DNA of 64,000 nucleotides, taken from contig CAWIWF010000007.1 in NCBI GenBank assembly GCA_963839815.1, positions 124,001-188,000 of the forward strand. The letters are read 5' to 3'. The first letter of the stretch is position 1. Every line of letters starts with the position of its first letter. Source of the DNA: JACVRM01 sp963839815 (lineage in GTDB: Bacteria > Actinomycetota > Thermoleophilia > Gaiellales > Gaiellaceae). Below the pieces are notes generated by a model. It saw only the letters and a list, made by a program, of their open reading frames with translations. It did no database searches and had not been told where the DNA came from. The translations under genes and the position numbers were made by a program. Positions 25,446 to 34,732 of this stretch are shown here, in pieces.

Positions 25446-26744
25446 GTGAGCGACCTCCTACGGACTCTCATCATTCTCCTGCTGGTCGCGGGGAATGCCG
25501 TGTTCGTCGCGGCCGAGTACGCGCTGGTGACGGCGCGCCGCGGACGCCTGCAGGAGAAGGTCAACCAGGGGACGCGCGGCGCCGGCCGGGCGCTGCTGCT
25601 GATGGACGAGCCCGTGCGCTTCATCAGCACGGTGCAGATCGGCATCACCGTCTTCGGCATCGCCATGGGCGCCGTCGGCGAGCCACTCATCTCCGGGATG
25701 CTCCCCGACATGCCGCGGGCGGTCTCGTTCGCGATCGCCTTCGCCATCCTCACCTACCTCAGCGTCGCCCTCGGCGAGCTCGTGCCCAAGGCGGTGGCGC
25801 TCCAGCGGGCCGAGTGGCTGGCCATCGCGCTCGCGCCCCCGATCGACGTGCTCGCGCGCCTTACGCACCCGCTCGTCTGGCTGCTCCAGAGGTCGGCGAA
25901 CGCCGTCTCACGCCTCTTCGGCGTCAGCCCCGCGCCCGCCGGCATGACGCTGCACACGGAGGAGGACATCCGTCTGCTCGTCGCCCAGACGGAGGAGATC
26001 CCGGAGGCGGAGCAGGAGCTCATCTACAAGGCCTTCGACTTCGCCGACAAGGAAGTGCACGAGGTGATGGTGCCGCGGCCCGAGGTCGTGGCCATCTCCG
26101 TCGACCTGCCGGCCGAGGAGTGCCTCGCAGCCGTCATCGACTCGCCTTACACCCGCTACCCCGCCTATCGGGGGTCGGTGGACGAGATCGTCGGCATCCT
26201 GCACGTGCGCGACCTGTTCTCGGCGCTCTATGCCGATGGGATCGAGCGGGTCCAGGTGGAGTCGCTGCTGCGCCCCGCGACGGTGGTGCCCGAGACGAAG
26301 GACCTCGCCGCCCTGCTCGCGGAGTTCCGGCGCACGAACCAGCACATCGCCGTCGTGGTCGACGAGTACGGCGTCATGCAGGGGATCGTCACGCTCGAGA
26401 ACCTGCTCGAGGAGATCGTCGGCGAGATCGAGGACGAGTACGACCTGCCGGACGAGGACTTCGAGCGCGTGGACGAGCACCGGATCCGGGTCGACGGCAC
26501 GTTCCCGATCGACGACTTCAACGAGCAGTTCAAGCAGGCGCTGCCGCAGGAGGACTACCACACGGTCGCCGGCTTCGTCTTCGGCGAGCTCGGGCGGGCG
26601 CCGGAGATGGGCGACGAGGTCGTCTGGAACGGCCTGCGCTTCAACGTCGTCGAGATCGAGGGGCCGCGCATCGAGCGGCTCGAGGTGGAGTTCCTCGACG
26701 GGAACGGGCACGGCGTCGCCGCGCCGGTCGAGCAGATCGGCTGA
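25446..26744 (+). CDS. CNNM/CBS-domain/CorC_HlyC membrane protein
   Basis: A 432-residue 'hemolysin family' protein, proposed to transport or sense Mg2+/Co2+. The N-terminal DUF21/CNNM domain (~1-185) has helices LLRTLIILLLVAGNAVFVAAE and ITVFGIAMGAVGEPLI. Two CBS domains follow (~205-330: VHEVMVPRPEVVAISVD; HIAVVVDEYGVMQGIVTLEN). A C-terminal CorC_HlyC domain closes (~345-425: FPIDDFNEQFKQALP, TVAGFVFGELGRAPEMGD). Domain order and length are typical. GTG 25446 lies 55 bases after a TATACT hexamer. CBS domains suggest adenine-nucleotide control. Confidence 0.92.
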   Translation: MSDLLRTLIILLLVAGNAVFVAAEYALVTARRGRLQEKVNQGTRGAGRALLLMDEPVRFISTVQIGITVFGIAMGAVGEPLISGMLPDMPRAVSFAIAFAILTYLSVALGELVPKAVALQRAEWLAIALAPPIDVLARLTHPLVWLLQRSANAVSRLFGVSPAPAGMTLHTEEDIRLLVAQTEEIPEAEQELIYKAFDFADKEVHEVMVPRPEVVAISVDLPAEECLAAVIDSPYTRYPAYRGSVDEIVGILHVRDLFSALYADGIERVQVESLLRPATVVPETKDLAALLAEFRRTNQHIAVVVDEYGVMQGIVTLENLLEEIVGEIEDEYDLPDEDFERVDEHRIRVDGTFPIDDFNEQFKQALPQEDYHTVAGFVFGELGRAPEMGDEVVWNGLRFNVVEIEGPRIERLEVEFLDGNGHGVAAPVEQIG

Positions 26745-26831
26745 CCCGCCGCCACGGCGGCCTCTGAGTGCCGGGCCGTCATCGGGCGGCGTCTCTATCG
26801 TCGGCCGATCGCGGCCACGGCCCCCGCACTC

Positions 26832-28931
26832 GTGATGCGCCTCCCGATCGGGTTCGCCGGGGGCGCCGCGCCGACCTCGCGACCGCGTGGCGCGCCTCGC
26901 CCAGAGGCGCTCGAGCTGCCGGTCTCGACCATCGCCGGGGTCGGGCCGGTCGTGGAGCAGCGGCTTGCGGGACTGGGGCTGCGGACGATCGGCGACCTTC
27001 TCCACTACGCGCCCCGCCGCTACGAGGAGGCCGCGCCCGAACGGCGGATCGCCGACCTCTTCGGCGAGGAGGAGGTGGTGATCGCCGGCGAGGTGCGCGG
27101 AACGTCGGTGCGGCGCACGTCGCGGCGGCTGTCGCTCGTCCAGGCTCGCGTCGTGGACGGCAGCGGCGAGGTGACGGCCGTGTGGTTCAACCAGGTGTGG
27201 CTCGCCGACAAGCTGCAGCCGGGCACGCGCGTGCGGCTGCGCGGCTCGCTGCGCGGGCGCCGCGGCGAGTTCACGGTGCGCTCCTACGACCTCGACGGCG
27301 AGACTGCCACGGCCGACTACGCGCCGGTCTACGCCGCCAGCGAGGAGGTCAGCGTCAAGAAGCTTCGCGAGCTGATCGGAGCTGTCCTCTCGCACGCGCG
27401 CGATACGTGGGACGCGCTCCCTGCGGGCGTGCGCGCAGGTGCCGGGCTGCCGCTGCGGGCGGATGCGCTCGTTGCGCTGCACCGGCCGGCGAGCGCGGAG
27501 GAGGCCGAGATCGGCCGGCGGCGGCTCGCCTTCGACGAGCTGCTCGTGCTCCAGGTCGGCCTGCTGCGTCGCGGACGCGATCGCGGGGCCGCGCTGGCGG
27601 CTGCCCTGGCTCCCCCCGGCGGGCTGATCGACCGCTACCGCGCTGCGCTCCCGTTCTCGCTCACCGATGCCCAGGAGGCGGCGATCGCGGAGATCGACCA
27701 CGACCTCGCACGCGAGCGGCCCATGGACCGGCTGTTGCAGGGCGACGTCGGCTCCGGCAAGACCGTGGTCGCGCTCTACGCGCTCCTGCGGGGGGTCGAG
27801 GCCGGTCGCCAGGGGGCGCTGATGGCCCCGACCGAGACGCTCGCGGAGCAGCACTTCCTGACCCTGGACGAGCTGTGCGCCGGCCTGGGCGTGCGCGTGC
27901 AGCTGCTGACGAGCTCGCTCTCGGCGGCCGAGCACGCGCGTGCCCGCGAGGGGATCGCGGCCGGGGAGGTGGACATCGCCGTCGGCACGCACGCGCTCAT
28001 CCAGGAGGAGGTGGCGTTCGCGGATCTGGCGGTGGCCGTCGTCGACGAGCAGCACCGTTTCGGGGTCGAGCAGCGCCGCATGCTGGCCGGAGCTGCCCAG
28101 CGCGCGCCGCACCTGCTCCACATGACGGCGACGCCGATCCCGCGCACGCTCGCCCTGACGGTCTACGGCGACCTGTCGGTGAGCGAGATCGCGCGGCCGC
28201 CGGCGAACCGCAAGCCGATCGTCACGGCCTGGGTCACCGACGAGCGCTCCGCGGAGGCGTACACGCGCCTTCGCAAGCACCTCGACGTCGGACGGCAGGC
28301 CTACGTCGTCTGCCCACTGATCGAGGAGTCGGAGACGAGCGTCGCGCGTGCCGCCGAGCAGGAGGCGGAACGGCTACGCCGGGGCGAGCTCGACGGGTAC
28401 CAGGTCGGGCTCCTGCACGGGCGGCTGCGCCCTGTCGAGCGGCGGGAGCTGATGGCGCAGTTCAGGGCGCGAGAACTCGACGTGCTGGTCGCGACCACGG
28501 TCATCGAGGTTGGCGTCGACGTGCCGAACGCGACGATCATGATCGTGCAGGAGGCCGACCGGTTCGGCCTCGCCCAGCTGCACCAGCTGCGCGGGCGTGT
28601 GGGGCGCGGGGCGGAGCAGTCGTACTGCCTGCTCATCTCGCGCGCGAAGGAGCTGCTGACCGACTCGGCCCGAGCGCGGCTCGAGGCGCTCGTCGCGACC
28701 ACGGACGGATTCGAGCTGGCGGAGGCCGACCTCGAGTTGCGCGGCGAAGGCCAGCTGCTCGGGACCCGCCAGTCGGGACTCTCGGACCTGCGCTTCACGC
28801 GGCTGCGCAGCGACCGGCCGCTGCTCGAGCAGGCGCGGCGCGAGGCCGAGCTGCTGCTCGACTACGAAGGCCCGCTCGACGACGACGTGGCCCGTGTCTT
28901 CGGCGACGCGGACGACACGCCGCTGGCCTGA
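26832..28931 (+). CDS. recG: ATP-dependent DNA helicase RecG
   Basis: A 699-residue SF2 helicase that remodels stalled forks and Holliday junctions. The wedge/OB domain spans ~30-190 (VVIAGEVRGTSVRRT, VTAVWFNQVWL). Helicase motifs: GDVGSGKTVVALYA (Walker A), APTETLAEQH, VVDEQHRFGVEQR (DEQH box II), MTATPIPRTLAL, then YVVCPLIEESE, VLVATTVIEVGVDVPNA and QLHQLRGRVGRG. The C-terminal RecG signature LRGEGQLLGTRQSGLSDLR is present. GTG 26832 or ATG 26835 could be the start. The upstream nucleotides show no SD. Intact, no shifts. Confidence 0.97.
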   Translation: MMRLPIGFAGGAAPTSRPRGAPRPEALELPVSTIAGVGPVVEQRLAGLGLRTIGDLLHYAPRRYEEAAPERRIADLFGEEEVVIAGEVRGTSVRRTSRRLSLVQARVVDGSGEVTAVWFNQVWLADKLQPGTRVRLRGSLRGRRGEFTVRSYDLDGETATADYAPVYAASEEVSVKKLRELIGAVLSHARDTWDALPAGVRAGAGLPLRADALVALHRPASAEEAEIGRRRLAFDELLVLQVGLLRRGRDRGAALAAALAPPGGLIDRYRAALPFSLTDAQEAAIAEIDHDLARERPMDRLLQGDVGSGKTVVALYALLRGVEAGRQGALMAPTETLAEQHFLTLDELCAGLGVRVQLLTSSLSAAEHARAREGIAAGEVDIAVGTHALIQEEVAFADLAVAVVDEQHRFGVEQRRMLAGAAQRAPHLLHMTATPIPRTLALTVYGDLSVSEIARPPANRKPIVTAWVTDERSAEAYTRLRKHLDVGRQAYVVCPLIEESETSVARAAEQEAERLRRGELDGYQVGLLHGRLRPVERRELMAQFRARELDVLVATTVIEVGVDVPNATIMIVQEADRFGLAQLHQLRGRVGRGAEQSYCLLISRAKELLTDSARARLEALVATTDGFELAEADLELRGEGQLLGTRQSGLSDLRFTRLRSDRPLLEQARREAELLLDYEGPLDDDVARVFGDADDTPLA

Positions 28932-28934
28932 TCC

Positions 28935-29417
28935 GTGGCGCACGTCACGATCGTCTGCGGGCTCGTTCGGAGGGCGGACGAGCTGCTCATGATCCGCCAG
29001 GCCGGGTCGGCGGAAGAGCCGTACTGGACGGTGCCGGGCGGCAGGGTCGAGCCCGGCGAGCGCCGCCACGCTGCGCTCCGCCGCGAGGTGCGCGAGGAGA
29101 CGGGCATCGAGGTGGTGCATCCCGGCGCGCCCGCCTACCTCGTCGAGGTGGACGAGCGGCGCGAAGGCTGGTCGGCGGAGGTGTGGACGTGGGACGTCGC
29201 GCGCTGGCACGGGGACGTGGCGGCGGCACCGCCTGACCCCGACGGGCTCGTGCTGGAGGCGGCCTGGCTGCCGCTGGACGAGGCGTGCGCGCTCCTCGAC
29301 CTCGTCAGCTGGCAGCCGCTGACGGCGCGCTACCTGCGCGGCGAGCTCGAGCCGGGCTCGCGCTGGCGGCGCGTCGTCGAGGCCGACGGGCGAGAGACGG
29401 TGGAGCGCGGCGGCTGA
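28935..29417 (+). CDS. Nudix hydrolase
   Basis: A 160-residue Nudix pyrophosphohydrolase. The Nudix box GGRVEPGERRHAALRREVREETGIEV matches Gx5Ex7REUxEExGU, so the metal-binding glutamates are present; it is preceded by PYWTVP as in many dNTP or sugar-nucleotide hydrolases. The strand WSAEVWTWDVARW and helix DEACALLDLVSWQPL complete the fold. The substrate cannot be predicted. It starts three bases after recG, so co-transcription is probable. Confidence 0.9.
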   Translation: MAHVTIVCGLVRRADELLMIRQAGSAEEPYWTVPGGRVEPGERRHAALRREVREETGIEVVHPGAPAYLVEVDERREGWSAEVWTWDVARWHGDVAAAPPDPDGLVLEAAWLPLDEACALLDLVSWQPLTARYLRGELEPGSRWRRVVEADGRETVERGG

Positions 29418-29462
29418 GTCGCGCGTCCGGAACCGCCGCCCGGCCCGTGGTGTACTGGGGGC

Positions 29463-30542
29463 ATGAAGGCGCTGCTCGCACTCGCTGCCGGTCTGCTCGC
29501 CGCCGCCTCGGCCGGCGCGGTGCCGACCGGCGGGACGAGCCTGGCCATGCCGCGCGCGGCGCACACCGCCACGCTCCTGCCGTCGGGCCAGGTGCTGATC
29601 GCGGGCGGCTGCACGCTCGACGGCTGCGAGACCGACGGCCGCGCACGCACGACCGAGCTCTTCGACCCGCGGCGCGGGGGCACGGTCGCCGGGCCGAGGA
29701 TGCTGACCCGACGCGTCGGCCAGGTCGCGGCCGGCCTCAAGGGCGGCTCCGTCCTGCTGGCCGGCGGCTACACCGGAGAGGGCCGCCTGCCGCTCGCCTC
29801 CGCAGAGCTCTACGATCCTGCCCGCCGCCGCTTCGTCGCCGTCGGCGCACTGAACGAGCGCCGCGGCGGTGCCACGGCTACTCGGCTGCGCGACGGGCGT
29901 GTGCTGGTTGTCGGCGGCTCGGACGGCGACCGGACGCTCGCGAGCGCCGAGCTCTACGACCCGCGCACCCGTCGCTTCGAGCAGACGGGCGCGCTCGCCG
30001 AGCCGCGTGCGGCACACGCAGCCACGCTGCTCGCGGACGGACGCGTGCTGGTCGCCGGCGGCTCGGACGACGATCGTGTGCTGGCAAGCGCCGAGGTGTA
30101 CAGCCCCCGGACCGGCCGTTTCACCGGCGTCGGCCGGCTCCGCCTGGCCCGCCACAAGCATGCGCTCGTTGCCGTCGCCGGCGGTGCGCTCGTCGTCGGC
30201 GGCTCGGACGCGCGCGACTTCCGTGGACGGCGCGCGAGCGCGGAGCTCTTCGACGCACGCACCGACCGCTTCATCCGGCTCGTCCCGATGCGGGAGGCGC
30301 GCTTCAAGCTCGCGGACGCGGTCGTCCGCCTGCGCTCCGGCAGGGTGCTCGTCGCCGGCGGCGGAGCCCGGGACGAGATCTACGACCCGAAGCGGCAGCG
30401 GTTCACGCTCATCACCGGTCTCGGCGGGCCCTTCGCCTTCGCGACCGCGACCCGCCTGCGCGACGGCCGCGTGCTCGTCGCCGGTGGCTACGACGACCGG
30501 ATCGCACCAACCTCCCACGCCCGGGTGGTCGCCGCGCGGTAG
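29463..30542 (+). CDS. Secreted kelch-repeat beta-propeller protein
   Basis: A 359-residue exported protein with signal peptide MKALLALAAGLLAAASAGAV. About six kelch-type repeats follow, each of the form (A)AxLLxDGRVLVAGG...ASAELYDPxTxRF: for example ATRLRDGRVLVVGGSDGD, ATLLADGRVLVAGGSDDD and VVRLRSGRVLVAGGGARD. This predicts a six-bladed propeller. The galactose-oxidase catalytic Cys/Tyr features are not seen, so it is more likely a binding or adhesive protein than an oxidase. No sortase signal or C-terminal anchor is visible. Confidence 0.85.
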   Translation: MKALLALAAGLLAAASAGAVPTGGTSLAMPRAAHTATLLPSGQVLIAGGCTLDGCETDGRARTTELFDPRRGGTVAGPRMLTRRVGQVAAGLKGGSVLLAGGYTGEGRLPLASAELYDPARRRFVAVGALNERRGGATATRLRDGRVLVVGGSDGDRTLASAELYDPRTRRFEQTGALAEPRAAHAATLLADGRVLVAGGSDDDRVLASAEVYSPRTGRFTGVGRLRLARHKHALVAVAGGALVVGGSDARDFRGRRASAELFDARTDRFIRLVPMREARFKLADAVVRLRSGRVLVAGGGARDEIYDPKRQRFTLITGLGGPFAFATATRLRDGRVLVAGGYDDRIAPTSHARVVAAR

Positions 30543-30553
30543 CTTCCGGCGCC

Positions 30554-31091
30554 GTGCGGATCATCGCCGGCTCCCGCAAAGGTCAGACGATCCGGGCGCC
30601 GCGTGGCCAGGAGACGCGGCCGACGGCCGACCGGGTGCGCGAGGCCGCCTTCAACCTGCTCGGCCCATTCGTCGAGGGCACCCGCGTGCTCGACCTCTAC
30701 GCCGGCTCGGGCGCGATGGGTCTCGAGGCGCTGTCCCGCGGCGCCGCCCAGGCCGTGTTCGTCGAGATCGATCGCGACGCCTGCCGCGCGATCGAGCGCA
30801 ACCTGGACGCGCTGCGGCTCACCGGCGCCGTCGTGCTCTGCGAGGACGCGGCGCGTGCCCTGGCAGCCGACGTCGCGGCCCGGCGCCGCTACGACATCGT
30901 CCTCGTCGACCCCCCCTACAGCCTGTTCTCCGAGGTGCAACCCGTTCTGTCGCGGTACCTTCCTGCCGTGCTCGCCCCTGACGGGACCGCGATCGTCGAG
31001 ACGCCCGCGCGCGATGAGCCCGAGCTGCCGCTCCCGAAGCGGACCAGCCGGCGCTACGGCGCTGCCCGCCTGACCGTGTTCGAGGGCGCCG

Positions 31092-31099
<8 letters not shown>
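30554..31099 (+). CDS. rsmD: 16S rRNA (guanine966-N2)-methyltransferase RsmD
   Basis: A 181-residue SAM-dependent methyltransferase acting on G966 of 16S rRNA in the 30S subunit. The N-terminus is the family signature VRIIAGSRKGQTIRAP, then RPTADRVREAAFNLL. The SAM loop is VLDLYAGSGAMGLEALSRGA, with VFVEIDRDA, and catalytic DPPY in IVLVDPPYSLF. GTG 30554 is the natural start although the frame is open further up. It overlaps coaD by eight bases, the usual rsmD-coaD arrangement. Confidence 0.95.
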
Positions 31100-31622
<523 letters not shown>

Positions 31623-31668
31623 CGCCGCCGGGGCCGCCTGGGCAGGCGCTGCGCGCCGACCGGGTGTC

Positions 31669-31674
31669 TACACT
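31669..31674 (+). promoter_or_regulatory. -10 hexamer TACACT for coiled-coil protein
   Basis: TACACT is 8 bases before ATG 31683. Confidence 0.5.
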
Positions 31675-31682
31675 CCGCACCC

Positions 31683-32186
31683 ATGGACGTGCTCGTGCTC
31701 ATCGACCGCCTCGACGACCTCGTGCACAACGCGAAGGCGGTGCCGCTCACCGACCAGGTCCGCATCGACCGGGAGGAGATCTACGAGATCCTCGACCAGA
31801 TGCGGGCGACGATCCCCGAGGAGATCAAGCAGGCCCGCTGGATCGTCAAGGAGCGCCAGGAGATGCTTGCCGAGGCGAAGCGCGAGACCGATCGCATGGT
31901 CGGGGAAGCGCGCGAGCAGGCGCTGCGCGAGGCCTCGCAGACGGAGATCGTCAAGCTGGCCGAGCGTCAGGCGCAGGAGATCATCGAAGAGGCACGCCGC
32001 TCGGCCCGCGAGACGCGGCTCGAGATGGAGGACTGGGCCGACAGCATCCTCTCCACGCTCGAGGTCAACCTGGACAAGTTCCTCGGCGCCGTGCGCCGGG
32101 GCCGGGAGCGGCTGCAGGAACGCTCCCAGGAGACCGTCACGGCGGCTGTCACCGCGGCCCCCGACGACGGCGAGCTCGTTCCCTAG
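31683..32186 (+). CDS. DivIVA-like/coiled-coil protein next to coaD (Rv2927c-like)
   Basis: A 167-residue soluble protein dominated by one long coiled coil from ~25 to ~140 (EIYEILDQMRATIPEEIKQA, ERQEMLAEAKRETDRMVGEA, ETRLEMEDWADSILSTLE). The opening VLVLIDRLDDLVHNAKAVPL matches a family conserved between coaD and DUF177 in actinobacteria (Rv2927c in Mycobacterium), sometimes called ATPase or DivIVA-like. It probably acts in envelope or division organisation; no enzymatic motif is visible. Position between coaD and DUF177 supports the assignment. Confidence 0.78.
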   Translation: MDVLVLIDRLDDLVHNAKAVPLTDQVRIDREEIYEILDQMRATIPEEIKQARWIVKERQEMLAEAKRETDRMVGEAREQALREASQTEIVKLAERQAQEIIEEARRSARETRLEMEDWADSILSTLEVNLDKFLGAVRRGRERLQERSQETVTAAVTAAPDDGELVP

Positions 32187-32216
32187 CGGCGACCGGGCTC
32201 CCCGACAGGCCGGCGC

Positions 32217-32222
32217 TACGCT
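32217..32222 (+). promoter_or_regulatory. -10 hexamer TACGCT for DUF177 gene
   Basis: TACGCT is 6 bases before GTG 32229. Confidence 0.5.
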
Positions 32223-32228
32223 GGCGGC

Positions 32229-32741
32229 GTGACCGCGTTTCTGAACCTGCACACGCTGCGGCTGCGCGCGGGGGAGCAGTACCGCGACCGGCACGAGCTG
32301 CCGCTCGAGCCGTTCGACCTCGGCGGCCAGCGGTACCTGCCGGTGCCGGAGACGGTCGAGGCGGAGGTGACCGTCACGAAGGCGACGAGCGGCACGGTCT
32401 TCGAGCTCGCGTTCCCGATCCGCTTTCACGGGCCGTGCTTTCGCTGCCTGGAGGACGCCGTGCTCGAGCTGGACGTGCGGGCGCGCGAGTACCAGGCGAA
32501 CGATCCCGAGGGCACCGAGGAGCTGACGACCCCGTACGTCGTGGACGACCGGCTCGACCTCGCGGCGTGGGGGCGGGACGCGATCGCCGACCTGCTGCCC
32601 GAGCAAATCCTCTGCCGGGACGAGTGCGCCGGCCTGTGCGACGTCTGCGGGCGGAACCTGAACGACGAGCCGCACGAGCACGAGGCCGAGAGCAGCGACC
32701 CCCGCTGGGGTGCGCTCGCCGAGCTGCGCGACAAGCTCTAG
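32229..32741 (+). CDS. YceD/DUF177 family protein
   Basis: A 170-residue DUF177 protein, a family tied to large-subunit rRNA accumulation and normally encoded directly before rpmF (L32). A central Cys pair is in FHGPCFRCLEDAVLELDVRARE and the C-terminal zinc-like cluster is CRDECAGLCDVCGRNLNDEP. DPRWGALAELRDKL ends the protein as in the family. Here rpmF is 2.2 kb away because an ABC-F gene lies between, which departs from the usual order. Confidence 0.9.
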   Translation: MTAFLNLHTLRLRAGEQYRDRHELPLEPFDLGGQRYLPVPETVEAEVTVTKATSGTVFELAFPIRFHGPCFRCLEDAVLELDVRAREYQANDPEGTEELTTPYVVDDRLDLAAWGRDAIADLLPEQILCRDECAGLCDVCGRNLNDEPHEHEAESSDPRWGALAELRDKL

Positions 32742-32797
32742 CAGCTCGCGTCGAGCACGCTGCCGGCGTCGACTCTGGCGCGTGTCGTGACAGTCCC

Positions 32798-32820
32798 GTG
32801 ACATGGACAGTCCATGTAAA
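32798..32820. promoter_or_regulatory. Palindrome copy 2, half-site ACATGGAC..GTCCATGT
   Basis: Eight-base perfect core arms around A32809; the right arm extends to GTCCATGTAAA. It ends 22 bases upstream of a candidate -10 (TACCAT 32843-32848) for the ABC-F gene, that is, just above the expected -35. Confidence 0.65.
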
Positions 32821-32842
32821 GACGGACGCGGCGAGGGGTCGC

Positions 32843-32953
32843 TACCATTTCAGGCGGCGCCACGGCGCCCTCCTATGACGGACTAGCGCGAGCAGCCCCC
32901 AGACCACGCCGCCCGGTGGGCGGCGTCCGTCCGCTCGCTCAGGAGGTTCCGTC
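32843..32953 (+). promoter_or_regulatory. Structured 5' leader of ABC-F gene with micro-ORF
   Basis: Candidate -10 TACCAT at 32843-32848 predicts a ~100-base leader. It contains a GGCGCC-AC-GGCGCC inverted repeat (32856-32869), a four-codon ORF ATG ACG GAC TAG (32875-32886), a stem of nine G/C-rich pairs with a three-base loop (ACGCCGCCC-GGT-GGGCGGCGT, 32906-32926) and an SD AGGAGG at 32941-32946. Antibiotic-resistance ABC-F genes are often controlled by ribosome-mediated attenuation in such leaders; that this one is, is inference. Confidence 0.45.
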
Positions 32954-34546
32954 TTGCGTCTCGCGCTCGATGGCGTCACGAAGTCGTACGGCGCCCAACT
33001 CATCCTCGACGAGGTCTCGCTGGCCGTCGGCCCGCGGGCTCGCATCGGGCTCGTCGGCCCGAACGGCGTCGGCAAGTCGACCCTGCTCCGCGTCCTTGCG
33101 GGGCTCGAGCTCCCCGACACCGGTGCCGTCCGGCGGGCGCCTGCCGAGCTGCTCGTCGGCTACCTGGCGCAGGAGCGCGATCTCGAGCCCGACGAGTCGC
33201 TGCTCGCCTACTTCGCGCGGCGCACAGGGGTCGCCCGCGCCGAGCGCGAGCTCGACCGCCTGACCGCGGGGCTCGCGGGCGATCCGAGCCTGGTGGTCGC
33301 GTACTCGGAGGCGCTCGAGCGCTTCCTCGCTCTCGGCGGCGACGACCTGGGGGCCCGCGCCGGTGCCGTGTGTGCCGAGCTCGGGCTGCCCGTCGAGCTC
33401 GATCGGCCGCTCCGCGCCATGTCCGGCGGCGAGGCGGGCCGGGCCGCGCTCGCGGCGATCCTGCTCGCGCGCTTCGACGTCTTCCTGCTCGACGAGCCGA
33501 CCAACGACCTCGACCTCGACGGGCTGGAGCGGCTCGAGCGATTCCTCGCAGGCCTGCCGGGCGGCGTGGTCGTGGTCTCCCACGACCGCGCTTTCCTGGA
33601 CGCAACGGTGTCCCGCGTCGCCGAGATCGAGCCTAGGAGCCATCGGCTGCGCGAGTGGGCGGGCGGCTGGTCGGCGTATGCGGAGGCTCGCGACGCCGAG
33701 CGCGCGCGGGCCTACCGGGAGTTCGAGCAGGGGCGGGAGCGGCAGCGAGAGGTGGCAGCGTTGCTGGCGCGCCGCCGGCAGGAGGCGCGAACGCGCGGGT
33801 TCATGCTCGGCGAGAAGTCGGGCGGCCAGGACCGGCGTGGAACCCACGCGCTGATGACGAAGGTGCGACAGGCCGAGAAGGCGCTGGAGCGCGTGGACGC
33901 CCCGGACAAGCCGTTCGAGCCGTGGCAGCTGCAGCTCCGCCTCGAGTCCGGCGAGCGGCCGGGCAACGTGGTCGCGGCGCTCGAGGGGGCGGTCATCGTG
34001 CGCGAGGAGTCGGGCTATCGCCTGGGTCCCGTCGACCTCGATATCGCCTGGGGCGAGCGGATCGCCCTCACGGGCAAGAACGGCAGCGGCAAGTCGACGC
34101 TGCTCGGGGCGCTGCTGGGCGAATTGCCGCTTGCGTCGGGCCGCCGCGTGCTCGGCCGGCGAACCGTGATCGGCACGCTCGACCAGCGCCGGGCGGCGTA
34201 CGCGAGCGTCGACCCGCTGCTGGACGTGTTCACGCGGCGCAGCGGGTTGGCGGCTGCCGAGGGGCGCTCGCTGCTCGCGAAGTTCGGCCTAGGCCCCGAG
34301 CACATCGGCCGGCCCGCCCGCTCGCTCTCGCCGGGCGAGCGAACGCGCGCGCAACTCGCCGAGCTGCAGGCGGCCCGGGTGAACCTGCTCGTCCTCGACG
34401 AGCCCACCAATCACCTCGACCTCGAGGCTGTCGAGCAGCTCGAGGAGGCGCTGGCCGGCTACGACGGCAGCCTGGTCGTCGTGTCGCACGACCGGCGCTT
34501 CCGCGAGTGCCTCGCCACCGACCGGGAGCTGCGACTGCCGCTCTGA
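32954..34546 (+). CDS. ABC-F family ATPase
   Basis: A 530-residue protein with two ABC domains and no membrane part, typical of ABC-F ribosome-associated ATPases. Domain 1: Walker A GPNGVGKST (~residue 35), signature MSGGEAGRAALA, Walker B VFLLDEPTNDLDLDGLE, switch VSHDRAFL. The inter-domain linker (YREFEQGRERQREVAALLAR) is charged and helical. Domain 2: GKNGSGKST (~374), LSPGERTRAQLAEL, LLVLDEPTNHLDLEAVEQLEE. ABC-F proteins rescue or protect ribosomes; the second signature LSPGE instead of LSGGE is a small oddity. TTG 32954 with SD AGGAGG seven bases upstream is the start. Confidence 0.9.
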   Translation: MRLALDGVTKSYGAQLILDEVSLAVGPRARIGLVGPNGVGKSTLLRVLAGLELPDTGAVRRAPAELLVGYLAQERDLEPDESLLAYFARRTGVARAERELDRLTAGLAGDPSLVVAYSEALERFLALGGDDLGARAGAVCAELGLPVELDRPLRAMSGGEAGRAALAAILLARFDVFLLDEPTNDLDLDGLERLERFLAGLPGGVVVVSHDRAFLDATVSRVAEIEPRSHRLREWAGGWSAYAEARDAERARAYREFEQGRERQREVAALLARRRQEARTRGFMLGEKSGGQDRRGTHALMTKVRQAEKALERVDAPDKPFEPWQLQLRLESGERPGNVVAALEGAVIVREESGYRLGPVDLDIAWGERIALTGKNGSGKSTLLGALLGELPLASGRRVLGRRTVIGTLDQRRAAYASVDPLLDVFTRRSGLAAAEGRSLLAKFGLGPEHIGRPARSLSPGERTRAQLAELQAARVNLLVLDEPTNHLDLEAVEQLEEALAGYDGSLVVVSHDRRFRECLATDRELRLPL

Positions 34547-34732
34547 GCTGGCAGCCGCGGGCGCTCGTCGTCGGTCGGGCGCGCCGCCTCACACGTCCGC
34601 TCGCGCCGGCCGGCGCGTCCGAGGAGTCCGCCGTGCCCGCGCGCCGCGCGCTCCCGCCGCCGCGTCGACGAGGCGCTGTGACGCACAGACCGGGGATCTC
34701 GGCCCGACCCGTCCACGGGCCACCTCCGCACC

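Noticed and set aside
25908..28280. Long minus-strand open frame (790 codons) opposite recG and the HlyC/CorC gene
   Set aside because: Arg/Gly/Asp/Leu-rich translation with no motif; it mirrors two well-supported plus-strand genes and is expected at >70% GC.
28374..30518. Minus-strand open frame of 714 codons opposite the Nudix and kelch genes
   Set aside because: Antisense shadow; sequence lacks any domain pattern while both plus-strand genes have clear ones.
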